Assembly (NCBI GenBank): GCA_934100165.1
Contig: CAKOPN010000001.1
Location: forward strand, 1-64,000
Origin: an uncultured Bacilli bacterium
Lineage (GTDB): Bacteria; Bacillota_I; Bacilli_A; RF39; UBA660
Length of the DNA stretch: 64,000 nucleotides
Direction: 5' to 3'
Under the pieces are notes generated by a model. It saw only the letters and a list, made by a program, of their open reading frames with translations, did not search any database and was not told where the DNA came from. Below, in pieces: positions 7,893 to 16,609 of this stretch. The position numbers were made by a program, and so were the translations under genes. Position 1 is the first letter of the stretch; each line of letters opens with the position of its first letter.

Positions 7893-8108
7893 ATGGAATT
7901 ATTTTTAGATATACTTAAAGTACTCGGTATTTTAATAGTTGGAGCTATAATTGGTTTCTTCATTGCTAAAAAATACATGATGAAATATTTAAAGAAGAAT
8001 CCACCAATAAATGAAGAAATGATTAAAACACTTATGATGCAAATGGGAAGAACACCATCACAAAAACAAGTTAATCAAATGATGAAACAAATGGGAAAAT
8101 ATATGTAA
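7893..8108 (+). CDS. yneF: YneF family (UPF0154) small membrane protein
   Basis: 71 aa: one N-terminal transmembrane helix (about residues 5-25, GILIVGAIIGFFIAKKYM) followed by the diagnostic soluble tail NPPINEEMIKTLMMQMGRTPSQKQVNQMMKQM. Function is unknown; it is conserved throughout Bacilli and Mollicutes. SD is AGGAGATGAT. Its position directly after the SirA-like gene reproduces the Bacillus gene order. Confidence 0.92.
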   Translation: MELFLDILKVLGILIVGAIIGFFIAKKYMMKYLKKNPPINEEMIKTLMMQMGRTPSQKQVNQMMKQMGKYM

Positions 8109-8161
8109 TGTATATTTTCTTTTTTATATAGCAATATTCAAAGGAAATAACCACAAAAACC

Positions 8162-8190
8162 TTGACTAATAAGTATAAAAATGTTAAAAT
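8162..8190 (+). promoter_or_regulatory. sigma-A promoter of rplU operon
   Basis: TTGACT at 8162-8167 and TAAAAT at 8185-8190 are separated by 17 bp, with TG one base before the -10 (extended -10). Transcription would begin near 8197, giving a leader of about 100 nt before the rplU start. Confidence 0.8.
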
Positions 8191-8199
8191 CATACTGTT

Positions 8200-8290
8200 T
8201 GTAGCCTCTATAGCTCAAACCGCATTGAAAAGGTTAGAAACAATTTTTTAAAATTGTGCCTTAAAAGCGAGCCAGAATTATGAAAAAGGA
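8200..8290 (+). ncRNA. ribosomal protein L21 leader (cis-regulatory RNA)
   Basis: The leader between the promoter and rplU contains ACCGCATT, AAAGGTT, an 8-bp perfect hairpin (8240-8247 with 8250-8257) and a final GCGAGCC block. I recognise these as elements of the Bacillota L21 leader through which L21 represses rplU-prp-rpmA. The call rests on pattern memory and position; a covariance-model search would settle it. Confidence 0.6.
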
Positions 8291-8297
8291 GGATTCT

Positions 8298-8600
8298 ATG
8301 AAAGCAGTTATAAAAGTTGGTGGAAAACAAGTTCTAGCATCTTTAGGAAGTACTATTTATGTAGAAAAGATTAATGGCAATGTTGGAGACACAGTAAGAT
8401 TTAACGAAGTATTAATGCTTGACTCAAAAATAGGTAATCCTTATGTAGAGGGTGCTGTTGTTGAAGGAAAAATCGAAAAACAAGGAAAGCAAAAGAAAAT
8501 CCTAGTGTTCAAGTACAAACAAAAAGACAGAGCAAATCGTCGTACTCATGGACATAGACAACCTTACACAAAAGTAACTATTACAAAAATTGAAGGATAA
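8298..8600 (+). CDS. rplU: 50S ribosomal protein L21
   Basis: 100 aa from ATG 8298 (MKAVIKVGGKQ), 6 bases after AAAGGAGG; an upstream ATG at 8280 precedes that SD and is rejected. Family features are the GGKQ start and the basic C-terminal block FKYKQKDRANRRTHGHRQPYT. First gene of the conserved rplU-prp-rpmA operon, downstream of a leader likely bound by L21 itself. Confidence 0.96.
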   Translation: MKAVIKVGGKQVLASLGSTIYVEKINGNVGDTVRFNEVLMLDSKIGNPYVEGAVVEGKIEKQGKQKKILVFKYKQKDRANRRTHGHRQPYTKVTITKIEG

Positions 8601-8602
8601 TA

Positions 8603-8902
8603 ATGATTAAAGTTAAATTAAGTGAAGATAAAATTGAAATAACTGGTCATGCAAATTATGACGAGTATGGAAAAGATATCGTATGTAGTGGCGTATCAAG
8701 TATAGTCACTACAACAGTAAATGCAATACTTTCTTTTAATGATAAGTATGTATCTTATAAAGAAGAAAAAGATAAATTTACTATAGTAATAAATCTTCAC
8801 AATGATATCGTAGATAAACTTATTAACAATATGATAAATATGTTGAAAGAAGTTGAAACAAATTATCCTAAAAATTTAAAAATTAGAAAGGAGAACTTAT
8901 AA
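8603..8902 (+). CDS. prp: ribosomal-processing cysteine protease Prp
   Basis: 99 aa. The catalytic dyad is visible as His16 (TGHA) and Cys28 (IVCSGVS), 12 residues apart as in the family. Prp (YsxB) removes the N-terminal extension of ribosomal protein L27, an essential step in Bacillota. It lies between rplU and rpmA, and the rpmA product carries the extension it would cut, so enzyme and substrate are adjacent. Confidence 0.93.
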   Translation: MIKVKLSEDKIEITGHANYDEYGKDIVCSGVSSIVTTTVNAILSFNDKYVSYKEEKDKFTIVINLHNDIVDKLINNMINMLKEVETNYPKNLKIRKENL

Positions 8903-8903
8903 T

Positions 8904-9185
8904 ATGTTGAAGCTTAATTTACAATTATTTGCCCACCATAAAGGACAAGGATCAACATCTAACGGACGTGATTCAGCTGGACGTAGACTTGGAGCAAAAG
9001 CAAGCGACGGACAACTAGTTACTGCTGGTTCAATTTTATATCGTCAAAGAGGAACTAAAATTCATCCAGGAGTAAACGTTAAAAGAGGTAGCGATGATAC
9101 ACTATATACTACAGTAACAGGTATAGTAAAATTCGAACGTTTAGGAAGAGATTCAAAACAAGTTAGTTGTTACCCTGCAGAATAA
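8904..9185 (+). CDS. rpmA: 50S ribosomal protein L27 with Prp-cleaved N-terminal extension
   Basis: 93 aa. It begins MLKLNLQLFAHHKGQG: the nine-residue extension ending in LF is the Prp recognition segment, and cleavage between Phe9 and Ala10 would expose the mature L27 N-terminus that reaches the peptidyl-transferase centre. The L27 body GSTSNGRDSAGRRLGAK is intact. A strong terminator follows at 9203-9238. Confidence 0.96.
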   Translation: MLKLNLQLFAHHKGQGSTSNGRDSAGRRLGAKASDGQLVTAGSILYRQRGTKIHPGVNVKRGSDDTLYTTVTGIVKFERLGRDSKQVSCYPAE

Positions 9186-9202
9186 TTTATAATTGAAATA
9201 CG

Positions 9203-9238
9203 AAAACACAAATTACTAAAAAGTTTGTGTTTTTTTTT
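9203..9238 (+). terminator. intrinsic terminator of rplU-prp-rpmA
   Basis: Ten-base arms (9203-9212 and 9224-9233, AAAACACAAA/TTTGTGTTTT) are followed by a run of eight or more T. Confidence 0.9.
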
Positions 9239-9264
9239 GCTTTCAACTTAAAACATGCTATAAT
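9237..9264 (+). promoter_or_regulatory. promoter of the HAD-obgE unit
   Basis: TGCTATAAT (9256-9264) is a strong extended -10; TTGCTT at 9237-9242, 16 bp upstream, may serve as the -35. Confidence 0.6.
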
Positions 9265-9288
9265 AAACTAAGTAATGGGGGAATTCTT

Positions 9289-10020
9289 ATGCTTTTAGTT
9301 AGTGACTACGATGGTACATATAGTAATAATGATGATAGTATATATTTAAATAATGAAGCAATAGAAAAATTTATGAAAGATGGCAACACTTTTGTACTTT
9401 CTAGCGGCAGAAGTTATACATCACTATTAAAAGAGACAATTGATTATGGAATCCCTTATCATTATTTAGGAACGAATAATGGTAACTGTCTATTTGATTC
9501 AAATGGGCAATTATTATATAGTAGTGCAATTGATAGAGATATTTTAAGAAGTGATGCCTTCAATAGAATGTGTGACATGTCAAACAGAACTAGATACTAT
9601 TATGAAAAAGTTGCATCAGATGAGTATTATCCAAGTCGTCCTATAAATACTGTTGTTTTTATGATAAATAAAAGACGAATTACAAGGAAAACAGTAGAAG
9701 CTTTAAAAGAATTAAGAAATATAGCAGAAGATTATGAGATATCGGATTATCCATATCAAGATGTATTATGCTTTTTTATGAAAAAGAAAGATGTGTCTAA
9801 AGCAACTGGTGTTGAATACTTAGAAAGGAATTTACAAATACCAAAGAAAGATATATTCACAGTAGGAGATGCTATAAACGATCTTGAGATGATAAGAGAA
9901 TATAATGGTTATCAGATTGGAGATAGAATGTCGCTTTCGGAAGTAGCACTTGATAGTTATGATACAGTACACCGTCTTGTAAAAGACATAAGAAGTAACA
10001 AAGTAAAAAGGAGGTATTAA
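9289..10020 (+). CDS. HAD-superfamily (IIB, Cof-type) phosphatase
   Basis: 243 aa. HAD motif I is VSDYDGTYS (nucleophile Asp6), motif II is LSSGRSYTS, and motif IV is VGDAINDLEMI near the C-terminus. Cof-type HADs dephosphorylate sugar phosphates, nucleotides or FMN; the substrate cannot be inferred. It ends one base before obgE, whose SD (AAAAGGAGG) lies within its last codons, so the two are co-expressed. Confidence 0.82.
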   Translation: MLLVSDYDGTYSNNDDSIYLNNEAIEKFMKDGNTFVLSSGRSYTSLLKETIDYGIPYHYLGTNNGNCLFDSNGQLLYSSAIDRDILRSDAFNRMCDMSNRTRYYYEKVASDEYYPSRPINTVVFMINKRRITRKTVEALKELRNIAEDYEISDYPYQDVLCFFMKKKDVSKATGVEYLERNLQIPKKDIFTVGDAINDLEMIREYNGYQIGDRMSLSEVALDSYDTVHRLVKDIRSNKVKRRY

Positions 10021-10021
10021 A

Positions 10022-11293
10022 ATGTTTGTAGATGAGGTTTTATTAAAAGTAGAAGCAGGTCGTGGTGGAGATGGATGTCTTGCCTTTAGACGTGAAAAAT
10101 ATATACCAATGGGTGGACCATTCGGTGGAAACGGTGGTAAAGGATCTGACATTAAGTTCGTAGTTGATGAAGGATTGCACACTTTGATCGACTTAAGGTA
10201 TATGAAGGTTGTAAAAGGTGAAAAAGGTGAAAATGGATCTGGAAAAAATCAAAATGGGAAAAATGCTAAAGATGTAATAATTAAAGTACCACAAGGTACA
10301 ATTATTAAAGACAACGACACCGGGCTTATTTTAGCAGATTTAAAAAATCACGGCGATGAAGTAGTAGTTGCATATGGTGGTAGAGGTGGAAGAGGAAATA
10401 CAGCATTTAAAACGCAAAGTAATCCTGCACCTAATTTTGCTGAAAATGGTGAGCCAGGCGAATTTAGAAATCTAAAAGTTGAGCTAAAACTTTTAGCAGA
10501 TGTTGGTTTAGTAGGAATGCCAAGTGTTGGGAAAAGTACAATAATCTCAATGGTTTCTAAAGCAAAACCAAAAATAGCGGCATACCACTTCACAACACTT
10601 CATCCAAACCTTGGAGTAGTTAAGGTGAAAGATGGAAGAAGCTTTACTATTGCTGATTTACCGGGCTTAATAGAAGGAGCTTCTTTAGGAGAAGGTTTAG
10701 GAGATAAGTTCTTAAAACACATTGAAAGGACAAGAGTTATAGCACACGTAATTGATATTAGTGGTTTCGAAGGAAGAAACCCATATGAAGACTATGTTGC
10801 AATAAGAAAAGAACTTGAAAACTTTGATCCAACGCTACTTCAAAGACCAGAAGTTATAATTGCCAATAAAATGGATGGAGAGAAAGCAAAAGAAAACTTA
10901 GAAGAATTTAAAAAGAAAGTAAAAGATAAAGAAATCTTTGAAGTTACTGCAATTTTAGATGAAGGATTAGAACCTGCTATGACACACATTGCAGACATTC
11001 TTGATAAGATACCAACAAAACCATTATATGAAGAAGAAAATTATGAATCTTTCGTACTTTATAAATTTAAGAAAGAAGAACCATTTACTATAACAAAAGA
11101 GGATAATGTTTGGGTTGTTAAAGGAAAAGAAGTTGAAAAACTTCTTATGATGACTAGATTTGGAACCGATGAAGCAGAAGCAAGATTTGCTAACAAATTG
11201 AGAAAAATGGGGATTGATGATAAATTAGTTGAATTAGGGGTTCAAGAAGGTGATTTAGTAAGAATACTTGATTACGAGTTTGAATTCAAATAA
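10022..11293 (+). CDS. obgE: Obg GTPase
   Basis: 423 aa with all three Obg parts: the Gly-rich N-terminal fold (about 1-158), the G domain with GMPSVGKST (G1), DLPGLIEG (G3) and ANKMD (G4), and a C-terminal OCT domain (about 345-423) typical of Gram-positive Obg. Obg is an essential GTPase in 50S assembly, and in Bacillus it also links to stress signalling and sporulation. Confidence 0.96.
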   Translation: MFVDEVLLKVEAGRGGDGCLAFRREKYIPMGGPFGGNGGKGSDIKFVVDEGLHTLIDLRYMKVVKGEKGENGSGKNQNGKNAKDVIIKVPQGTIIKDNDTGLILADLKNHGDEVVVAYGGRGGRGNTAFKTQSNPAPNFAENGEPGEFRNLKVELKLLADVGLVGMPSVGKSTIISMVSKAKPKIAAYHFTTLHPNLGVVKVKDGRSFTIADLPGLIEGASLGEGLGDKFLKHIERTRVIAHVIDISGFEGRNPYEDYVAIRKELENFDPTLLQRPEVIIANKMDGEKAKENLEEFKKKVKDKEIFEVTAILDEGLEPAMTHIADILDKIPTKPLYEEENYESFVLYKFKKEEPFTITKEDNVWVVKGKEVEKLLMMTRFGTDEAEARFANKLRKMGIDDKLVELGVQEGDLVRILDYEFEFK

Positions 11294-11314
11294 AAAAAGT
11301 AAGGGGGAAGTAAT

Positions 11315-12070
11315 ATGGAAAACAAAAGAGTAAAAATGTGCGAAGTACTAAAGGTACTACCACCATACTTAGACAATAATGAATATTTTAACCACGCATT
11401 TAGAAATTTAATAAAGGAGTGCAGAGAATTTGTTTTAGGAGCAGTTCCAATAGGAACATATATTTTTACACCAGACACTAGTGCTGATAATGAAAGTTTT
11501 ACATTTGAGATGAGTATAAACACAAAAGGAACTGTAGATGCTATTACAAGAAAAATTATTACAAGTGAGGCTTCTGGACCAAAAGCAATTTATGAAAGCA
11601 TTACTACTGTTAGAAATCAAAAAGATGGAACATATACTGTGAAAAAAAGAAATGCTGAAATACAAAGAGAAAAGGCTGGACCACTAACAATAAGAAATCA
11701 AAGACAAGAAACAACTACCTTTGATAGAAACGATAATCCATTAAAAAAAGAAAGACGTATTTATCAACCAGAGTCAGAGTTAACATTTAATGAAGATTTA
11801 TATAATGAGTGGAGTAAAGAAGTTCCATTACAAAAAGAGATTACAACATATTATTTAAATAGAGAAAATGCTATAGAAGAAGAAAGAGACTATATTTCAG
11901 GAACAAACAAAAAGTTTTATTTACAACTAGGAGATGAAAAAGAAGAAAAGAAAACAGAAATTAGCAAGGAAATATTTGATACACAGATGAGTGCATACAA
12001 TAAAATTACTGCTAACAATATTACTTCAACCTATGGTACAAGATTAGTAAAAATACCACCTAAAAACTAG
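11315..12070 (+). CDS. hypothetical protein after obgE
   Basis: 251 aa, no recognised family, no signal peptide or transmembrane segment. It is rich in Lys, Glu, Thr and Asn, with a central highly charged region (KKRNAEIQREKAGP, RNDNPLKKERRIY) and likely beta-rich flanks. SD AAGGGGGAAG is strong, 21 bp after obgE, and the gene ends at a clear terminator, so it is probably the last gene of the obgE unit. Likely a lineage-specific cytoplasmic protein. Confidence 0.55.
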   Translation: MENKRVKMCEVLKVLPPYLDNNEYFNHAFRNLIKECREFVLGAVPIGTYIFTPDTSADNESFTFEMSINTKGTVDAITRKIITSEASGPKAIYESITTVRNQKDGTYTVKKRNAEIQREKAGPLTIRNQRQETTTFDRNDNPLKKERRIYQPESELTFNEDLYNEWSKEVPLQKEITTYYLNRENAIEEERDYISGTNKKFYLQLGDEKEEKKTEISKEIFDTQMSAYNKITANNITSTYGTRLVKIPPKN

Positions 12071-12100
12071 AAGAACTTAAAATTAAGTTCTTTTCTTTTT
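12071..12100 (+). terminator. intrinsic terminator
   Basis: Perfect 10-bp arms AAGAACTTAA (12071-12080) and TTAAGTTCTT (12083-12092), then TTCTTTTT. Confidence 0.9.
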
Positions 12101-12184
12101 GGTTTCTTATAAAATATTAAAATACTTGCTTAAAGAAATAGACTTTAATTATAAAATATGATAAAATTCTTCTAGGTGATTGAA

Positions 12185-12595
12185 GTGAAAAATAGAAGTG
12201 AATTAAGAGAAATTGCTATGAAGGTATTATATCAAGTATATATATATCAAAATAGCAACACATCATATGATGTAAATGAACTAATTAAAGACCAAATAGA
12301 AGTAGAAAATGAGTTTGTTGACGAGCTTGTTAATGGTGTTATTAAAAATCAAAAAGAAATATCACACCTTGCAAATGATAATTTAACTGGTTGGGATATA
12401 GATAGATTAAGTAAAGTTGATAAAGCAATTCTAAGTATTGGAATATATGAACTAGTATATACAGAAACACCAAGTGTAGTAGCTATAAATGAAGCTGTTG
12501 AACTTGCTAAAAAATACAGTGATGAAAAAGTAGTAAAAATGATAAATGCTGCGCTTGATAAAATTTACCATAACGAGGAAGAAAATGAACAATAA
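12185..12595 (+). CDS. nusB: transcription antitermination factor NusB
   Basis: 136 aa from GTG 12185, 4 nt after the AGGTGAT SD (12174-12180). All-helical NusB fold with the signature LSKVDKAILSIGIYEL...PSVVAINEAVELAKKYSDEKVVKMINAALDK. NusB with NusE (S10) promotes antitermination and processing of rRNA. It overlaps xseA by 11 bp, the nusB-xseA-xseB order seen in many Bacilli. Confidence 0.93.
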   Translation: MKNRSELREIAMKVLYQVYIYQNSNTSYDVNELIKDQIEVENEFVDELVNGVIKNQKEISHLANDNLTGWDIDRLSKVDKAILSIGIYELVYTETPSVVAINEAVELAKKYSDEKVVKMINAALDKIYHNEEENEQ

Positions 12596-13835
12596 TTATA
12601 TAACAGTAACACAACTTACTAGATATATAAAATATAAAATAGATAATGACCAAAATTTAATGAAAATCTATTTAAAAGGGGAAATATCTAATTTTAAGGC
12701 CCACACTAGAGGGCACTTTTATTTTACAATTAAAGACGAAAATACAAGAATCAATGCCATAATGTTTGCGTCTAGTGCTGCAAAAGTAAAAGTTATGCCG
12801 CAAGATGGTATGAAAGTCTTAGTAAGTGGAAGAATAAGTGTCTATGAATCAACAGGTAGTTATCAAATATATGTTGATACTCTTGAAGAAGATGGAGTAG
12901 GTAACTTATATGTAGCATTCGAAGAATTGAAAAAGAAACTTGAAAAAGAAGGCTTATTTGCCGAAGCACACAAAAAGAAAATACCAAGAATACCAAGAAA
13001 AATTGGTATAATAACAGCGCCAACAGGAGCAGCTATAAAAGATATTTTATCTACATTAAAAAGAAGATGGCCACTTGCAGAGACTATCCTCTTTCCATCA
13101 CTTGTTCAAGGTAAAGAAGCTGCAGTTGACATTGTAAGAAATATTGAACTTGCTAAAAATTACGATTTAGATGTTTTAATTGTTGGACGTGGTGGTGGAT
13201 CTATTGAAGATTTATGGTGCTTTAACGAAGAAATCGTAGCAAGAGCAATATATGATTTAGATATACCAGTTATTTCCGCTGTAGGGCATGAAATAGATTT
13301 TACTATATCAGACTTTGTTGCAGATTTAAGAGCACCAACACCAACAGGAGCAGCAGAAATGGCAGTGCCAAATATAAATGACATCGTAAGTTTACTAAAT
13401 CAGTTGGAAATAAGACTTATAAACTCAGTCAATAATACATTAAAATTAAGGAAAGAAAAACTAGAAAAAATCAAAGAAAGTTTTATTCTAAAAAATCCAA
13501 TTTCAATGTATGAAGTAAAAGAAGAAAAATTTGATAACATATATGAAAGACTAATTACATCATATAAAAATATTATAAATGTAAACAAACAAAGTTTAAT
13601 ACTTTTAGAAAACAAGTTAAATAACAATGTATCAAGAACACTTGATAATAACAAACACAAATACTTAAATATTATAAATAAACTTGAAGCCTTAAATCCT
13701 CTTTTAACAATTAAAAGAGGATATACAGTAACAAGATTAAATGGTAATGTAATTTCATCAGCAAAAAAAATTAAAAAAGATGACATTATAGAACTTGAAT
13801 TTCAAGATGGCAAGCAAAATGCTAAAGTAATATAG
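12585..13835 (+). CDS. xseA: exodeoxyribonuclease VII large subunit
   Basis: 416 aa from ATG 12585 (MNNNYITVTQLTRYIK), preceded by GAGGAAG. N-terminal OB-fold (ISNFKAHTRGHFYFTIKD), then the nuclease core with TAPTGAAIKDI, VGRGGGSIEDLW and SAVGHEIDFTISDFVADLRAPTPTGAAE, then a long coiled coil that docks several XseB subunits. Digests single-stranded DNA in both directions. It precedes xseB by 9 bp with a shared AGGAGG SD. Confidence 0.95.
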   Translation: MNNNYITVTQLTRYIKYKIDNDQNLMKIYLKGEISNFKAHTRGHFYFTIKDENTRINAIMFASSAAKVKVMPQDGMKVLVSGRISVYESTGSYQIYVDTLEEDGVGNLYVAFEELKKKLEKEGLFAEAHKKKIPRIPRKIGIITAPTGAAIKDILSTLKRRWPLAETILFPSLVQGKEAAVDIVRNIELAKNYDLDVLIVGRGGGSIEDLWCFNEEIVARAIYDLDIPVISAVGHEIDFTISDFVADLRAPTPTGAAEMAVPNINDIVSLLNQLEIRLINSVNNTLKLRKEKLEKIKESFILKNPISMYEVKEEKFDNIYERLITSYKNIINVNKQSLILLENKLNNNVSRTLDNNKHKYLNIINKLEALNPLLTIKRGYTVTRLNGNVISSAKKIKKDDIIELEFQDGKQNAKVI

Positions 13836-13844
13836 GAGGAAAAT

Positions 13845-14072
13845 ATGGCAAAAAAAGAAGAACAAAATTTTGAAGAATCATTAAAAGAATTAGAAACAAT
13901 TGTTAAAGATTTAGAAAGTGGTAATACAAATCTAGATGATGCTATAAACAAATTTAATGATGCTATGAAATTATCAAAAGTATGTAATGATAAATTAAAA
14001 AATGCCGAAGAAAATGTCAATAAAATTTTGAAAGAAAATGGCAGTTTAGAAGATTTTAAGATAGAAGAGTAA
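13845..14072 (+). CDS. xseB: exodeoxyribonuclease VII small subunit
   Basis: 75 aa, helical hairpin with the family pattern FEESLKELETIVKDLESGNTNLDDAINKF. Its stop codon lies inside a terminator hairpin, so the nusB-xseA-xseB unit ends here. Confidence 0.94.
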   Translation: MAKKEEQNFEESLKELETIVKDLESGNTNLDDAINKFNDAMKLSKVCNDKLKNAEENVNKILKENGSLEDFKIEE

Positions 14073-14101
14073 ATAACATTTCGTATGTTATTTTTCTTTT
14101 T
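14070..14101 (+). terminator. intrinsic terminator overlapping the xseB stop codon
   Basis: Arms AATAACAT (14072-14079) and ATGTTATT (14085-14092), loop TTCGT, then TTTCTTTTT. Confidence 0.75.
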
Positions 14102-14116
14102 AGGGAAGAATATATT

Positions 14117-14638
14117 ATGAAAAGAGAATTAAGAAAAAAATATTTAGAAATAAGAAAGAATATAAAGGATAAAAGACTTAAAGATAAAGTTCTTTTTGAA
14201 AAAATAATAGCAAGTAAAAAGGTAAAAAATGCTAAAGAAATTCTTATATATGTTTCCAAGGATGATGAGGTATCAACTACTGATTTAATTGAATATCTTT
14301 TAAATCAAAAAAAGATAGTGGCAGTTCCTAAAGTAGTAAATCAAGACTTAGAGTTCCATAAGATAAAAAGTTTTTATGATCTTTCTATAGGATACAAAGG
14401 AATTTTAGAACCAAATAAAAATAACAAAATTAAAACTTTTAAATCATGCATTTCTATAACTCCAGGGATATGTTTTTCAAAAGATGGTTATAGAATTGGT
14501 TATGGTAAAGGTTTTTATGACAGGTTTTATCAAAAAAATAACATTTATAAAATAGGTCTTTGTTACAAAGAATGTATTACAGATGATAAATTTTGGGAGG
14601 AACATGATGTAAAAGTAGATGAAGTAATAACTGATTAA
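14117..14638 (+). CDS. 5-formyltetrahydrofolate cyclo-ligase
   Basis: 173 aa. N-terminal KRELRKKYLEIRKNI, a middle AVPKVV segment, and the hallmark loop PGICFSKDGYRIGYGKGFYDRF that binds ATP and folate. It converts 5-formyl-THF to 5,10-methenyl-THF, a folate salvage and housekeeping step. It lies only 44 bp after the xseB terminator; no clear promoter is visible. Confidence 0.93.
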   Translation: MKRELRKKYLEIRKNIKDKRLKDKVLFEKIIASKKVKNAKEILIYVSKDDEVSTTDLIEYLLNQKKIVAVPKVVNQDLEFHKIKSFYDLSIGYKGILEPNKNNKIKTFKSCISITPGICFSKDGYRIGYGKGFYDRFYQKNNIYKIGLCYKECITDDKFWEEHDVKVDEVITD

Positions 14639-14722
14639 AAAAACTTTCTAATAATTACCACGTTTATAAAAAAAATTAAAAATCATAATAATAATGTAGT
14701 TTGATTAAAAGGAGATGAATTC

Positions 14723-15706
14723 ATGAATTTTAAGAAAAAACTACTATTATTGTTCTCAGTACTAGCATTTTTTATACCAAATGCCACATATGCATATTCC
14801 GATAAGGTTATTTTAGGTGGAAATAATATTGGAATAACAGTTAACATGAAAGATGTATTAGTAGTAGGATTTTATAAAACCGGTGGTAAATATCTTGCTA
14901 AAGAAAGTGGAATACAAATTGGAGATAAAATAACGCATGTAGAAGGAGTAGCTGTAAATAATATCGATGAAATGATTGAGATTATGAATCAAAAAATCAA
15001 AGATAATAAAGTGAACATTACTGTAAGAAGAAATAATAAAGATTTAAATTTTAAAATAAACTTAGTTAAAGAAGATGGAGTCTATAAAACAGGACTATAT
15101 ATTAAAGATCAAATAACAGGTATAGGAACATTAACTTATATTGATCCAGAAACTAAGGTTTATGGTGCATTAGGACACGAAATAACATCTTCCCATGATG
15201 GAAAAATAATAGATATTTCCTCAGGAAAGATATTTAAAGCAATAATAACCGGGAATACAAAGAGTACAAATAATAGAACCGGAGAAAAAAATGCTATGTT
15301 TGAATCAAGTAAAATTTTTGGTACTATAAAAGAAAATACCATAAGAGGAATATATGGCCTGTATACAGAGTCACTTGATAAAGAAAACTTAATAGACATA
15401 GCAGAAAAAAATGAAGTAAGTTTAGGTAAAGCTTATATATACACCGTAATAAAGGATAATGATATAGAGAAGTTTGAAATAAATATCATAAAGTTAAATG
15501 AAGATAGTGAAACAAAAAACATATTGTTTGAAATAACAGATGATAAACTGTTAAATGCTACAAATGGTGTAATAAAAGGTATGAGTGGAAGTCCAATAGT
15601 GCAAAATGGAAAGCTAATAGGAGCAGTAACACATGCAATAGTTAACGATGCAAATAAAGGTTATGGTATATACATAACTACAATGCTAGAAGAAGGAGAA
15701 AATTAA
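14723..15706 (+). CDS. spoIVB: SpoIVB serine peptidase (S55)
   Basis: 327 aa. Signal anchor about residues 5-25, a PDZ domain (KESGIQIGDKITHVEGVAVNNIDEM) and the S55 domain with catalytic His in GALGHEI (about residue 155) and Ser in GMSGSPIV (about residue 288). In Bacillus SpoIVB is secreted from the forespore and triggers pro-sigma-K processing by cleaving SpoIVFA. Strong SD AAAGGAGATG. The usual neighbour spo0A is not in this window. I cannot identify a sigma-G promoter with confidence. Confidence 0.92.
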   Translation: MNFKKKLLLLFSVLAFFIPNATYAYSDKVILGGNNIGITVNMKDVLVVGFYKTGGKYLAKESGIQIGDKITHVEGVAVNNIDEMIEIMNQKIKDNKVNITVRRNNKDLNFKINLVKEDGVYKTGLYIKDQITGIGTLTYIDPETKVYGALGHEITSSHDGKIIDISSGKIFKAIITGNTKSTNNRTGEKNAMFESSKIFGTIKENTIRGIYGLYTESLDKENLIDIAEKNEVSLGKAYIYTVIKDNDIEKFEINIIKLNEDSETKNILFEITDDKLLNATNGVIKGMSGSPIVQNGKLIGAVTHAIVNDANKGYGIYITTMLEEGEN

Positions 15707-15730
15707 GAGCTATAAAGCTCTTTTTATTTG
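15706..15730 (+). terminator. intrinsic terminator of spoIVB
   Basis: AGAGCT (15706-15711), loop ATAA, AGCTCT (15716-15721), then TTTTATTTG; the first A belongs to the spoIVB stop codon. Confidence 0.8.
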
Positions 15731-15835
15731 TTTACAATTATAACTATGTATGCCATTCTTAAGCTTAAAATTTAAAAAAAGAGTCAAGATTTTCTTAAAA
15801 TTTGATGTCAATAATTAATAACAAGTTCACTAATA

Positions 15836-15864
15836 TTGAATTTTTTAACAAAATGTGGTACAAT
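15836..15864 (+). promoter_or_regulatory. sigma-A promoter of BI-1 gene
   Basis: TTGAAT (15836-15841), 17-bp spacer, TACAAT (15859-15864). Confidence 0.75.
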
Positions 15865-15916
15865 GTGCACATACAAATGGATAATATTTGTAGAGAAAGG
15901 GGAAAAATAATTATAT

Positions 15917-16558
15917 ATGAATAGAAAAACATTGCCACAAGTATTTGGCTGGATGTTTGTAGGACTAATGGTAACTTTTATTTCCGCATATATTGTTTCA
16001 ATAAATACAAATATGCTAGAAAACATTTATTCAGGAAGCTTTTACTGGATATTTGTTGTAGTAGAGTTAGGGCTTGCAATATGGCTAAGTGCTAGAATAC
16101 ACAAAATGAGTGGTACAACAGCAACGATATTATATTTAATTTATACCTTTATAACAGGTTTAACATTATCATTTATATTTGTTGCATACAAAATGTCATC
16201 AATAATCGTTATATTCTTAGTTACATCAATTCTATTTGGAATATTTGCTCTAATAGGTAAATACACTAATATAGATTTAACTAAGTTTGGTACCTATTTA
16301 TTGATGGGACTAGTAGGTCTATTGATTTTATCAATTATAAATATATTCCTAGCAAACGGAACTATAAATATGATTGCTTCAATCATTGGAATACTTATAT
16401 TTCTAGGATACACAGCTTATGATGTACAAAAAATAATGAAATTAGATGGAATGTTAGAAGAAAGAAATTATGCAATAATTGGTGCCTTCTCTTTATATCT
16501 TGATTTCATCAACATCTTCCTAGATCTATTACAACTTTTTGGAGATTCAAAAGACTAA
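15917..16558 (+). CDS. Bax inhibitor-1/YccA family membrane protein
   Basis: 213 aa with about seven transmembrane helices and the BI-1 C-terminal pattern FLGYTAYDVQKIMKL ... LYLDFINIFLDLLQLFG. Bacterial homologues (YetJ) are pH-sensitive calcium leak channels; others act in membrane protein quality control with FtsH. It stands alone between its own promoter and terminator. Confidence 0.9.
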   Translation: MNRKTLPQVFGWMFVGLMVTFISAYIVSINTNMLENIYSGSFYWIFVVVELGLAIWLSARIHKMSGTTATILYLIYTFITGLTLSFIFVAYKMSSIIVIFLVTSILFGIFALIGKYTNIDLTKFGTYLLMGLVGLLILSIINIFLANGTINMIASIIGILIFLGYTAYDVQKIMKLDGMLEERNYAIIGAFSLYLDFINIFLDLLQLFGDSKD

Positions 16559-16568
16559 ATAAAAAAAT

Positions 16569-16600
16569 AAAACCTACAGAAAATTTGTAGGTTTTTTTGT
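16569..16600 (+). terminator. terminator between convergent genes
   Basis: AAAACCTACA (16569-16578) pairs with TGTAGGTTTT (16586-16595), followed by more T. A-runs upstream suggest it may also stop the converging - strand gene. Confidence 0.85.
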
Positions 16601-16609
16601 GTCAAAAGA

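Noticed and set aside
8280..8297. ATG at 8280 as the start of rplU
   Set aside because: It precedes the AAAGGAGG that clearly serves the ATG at 8298, and the extra six residues are absent from L21.
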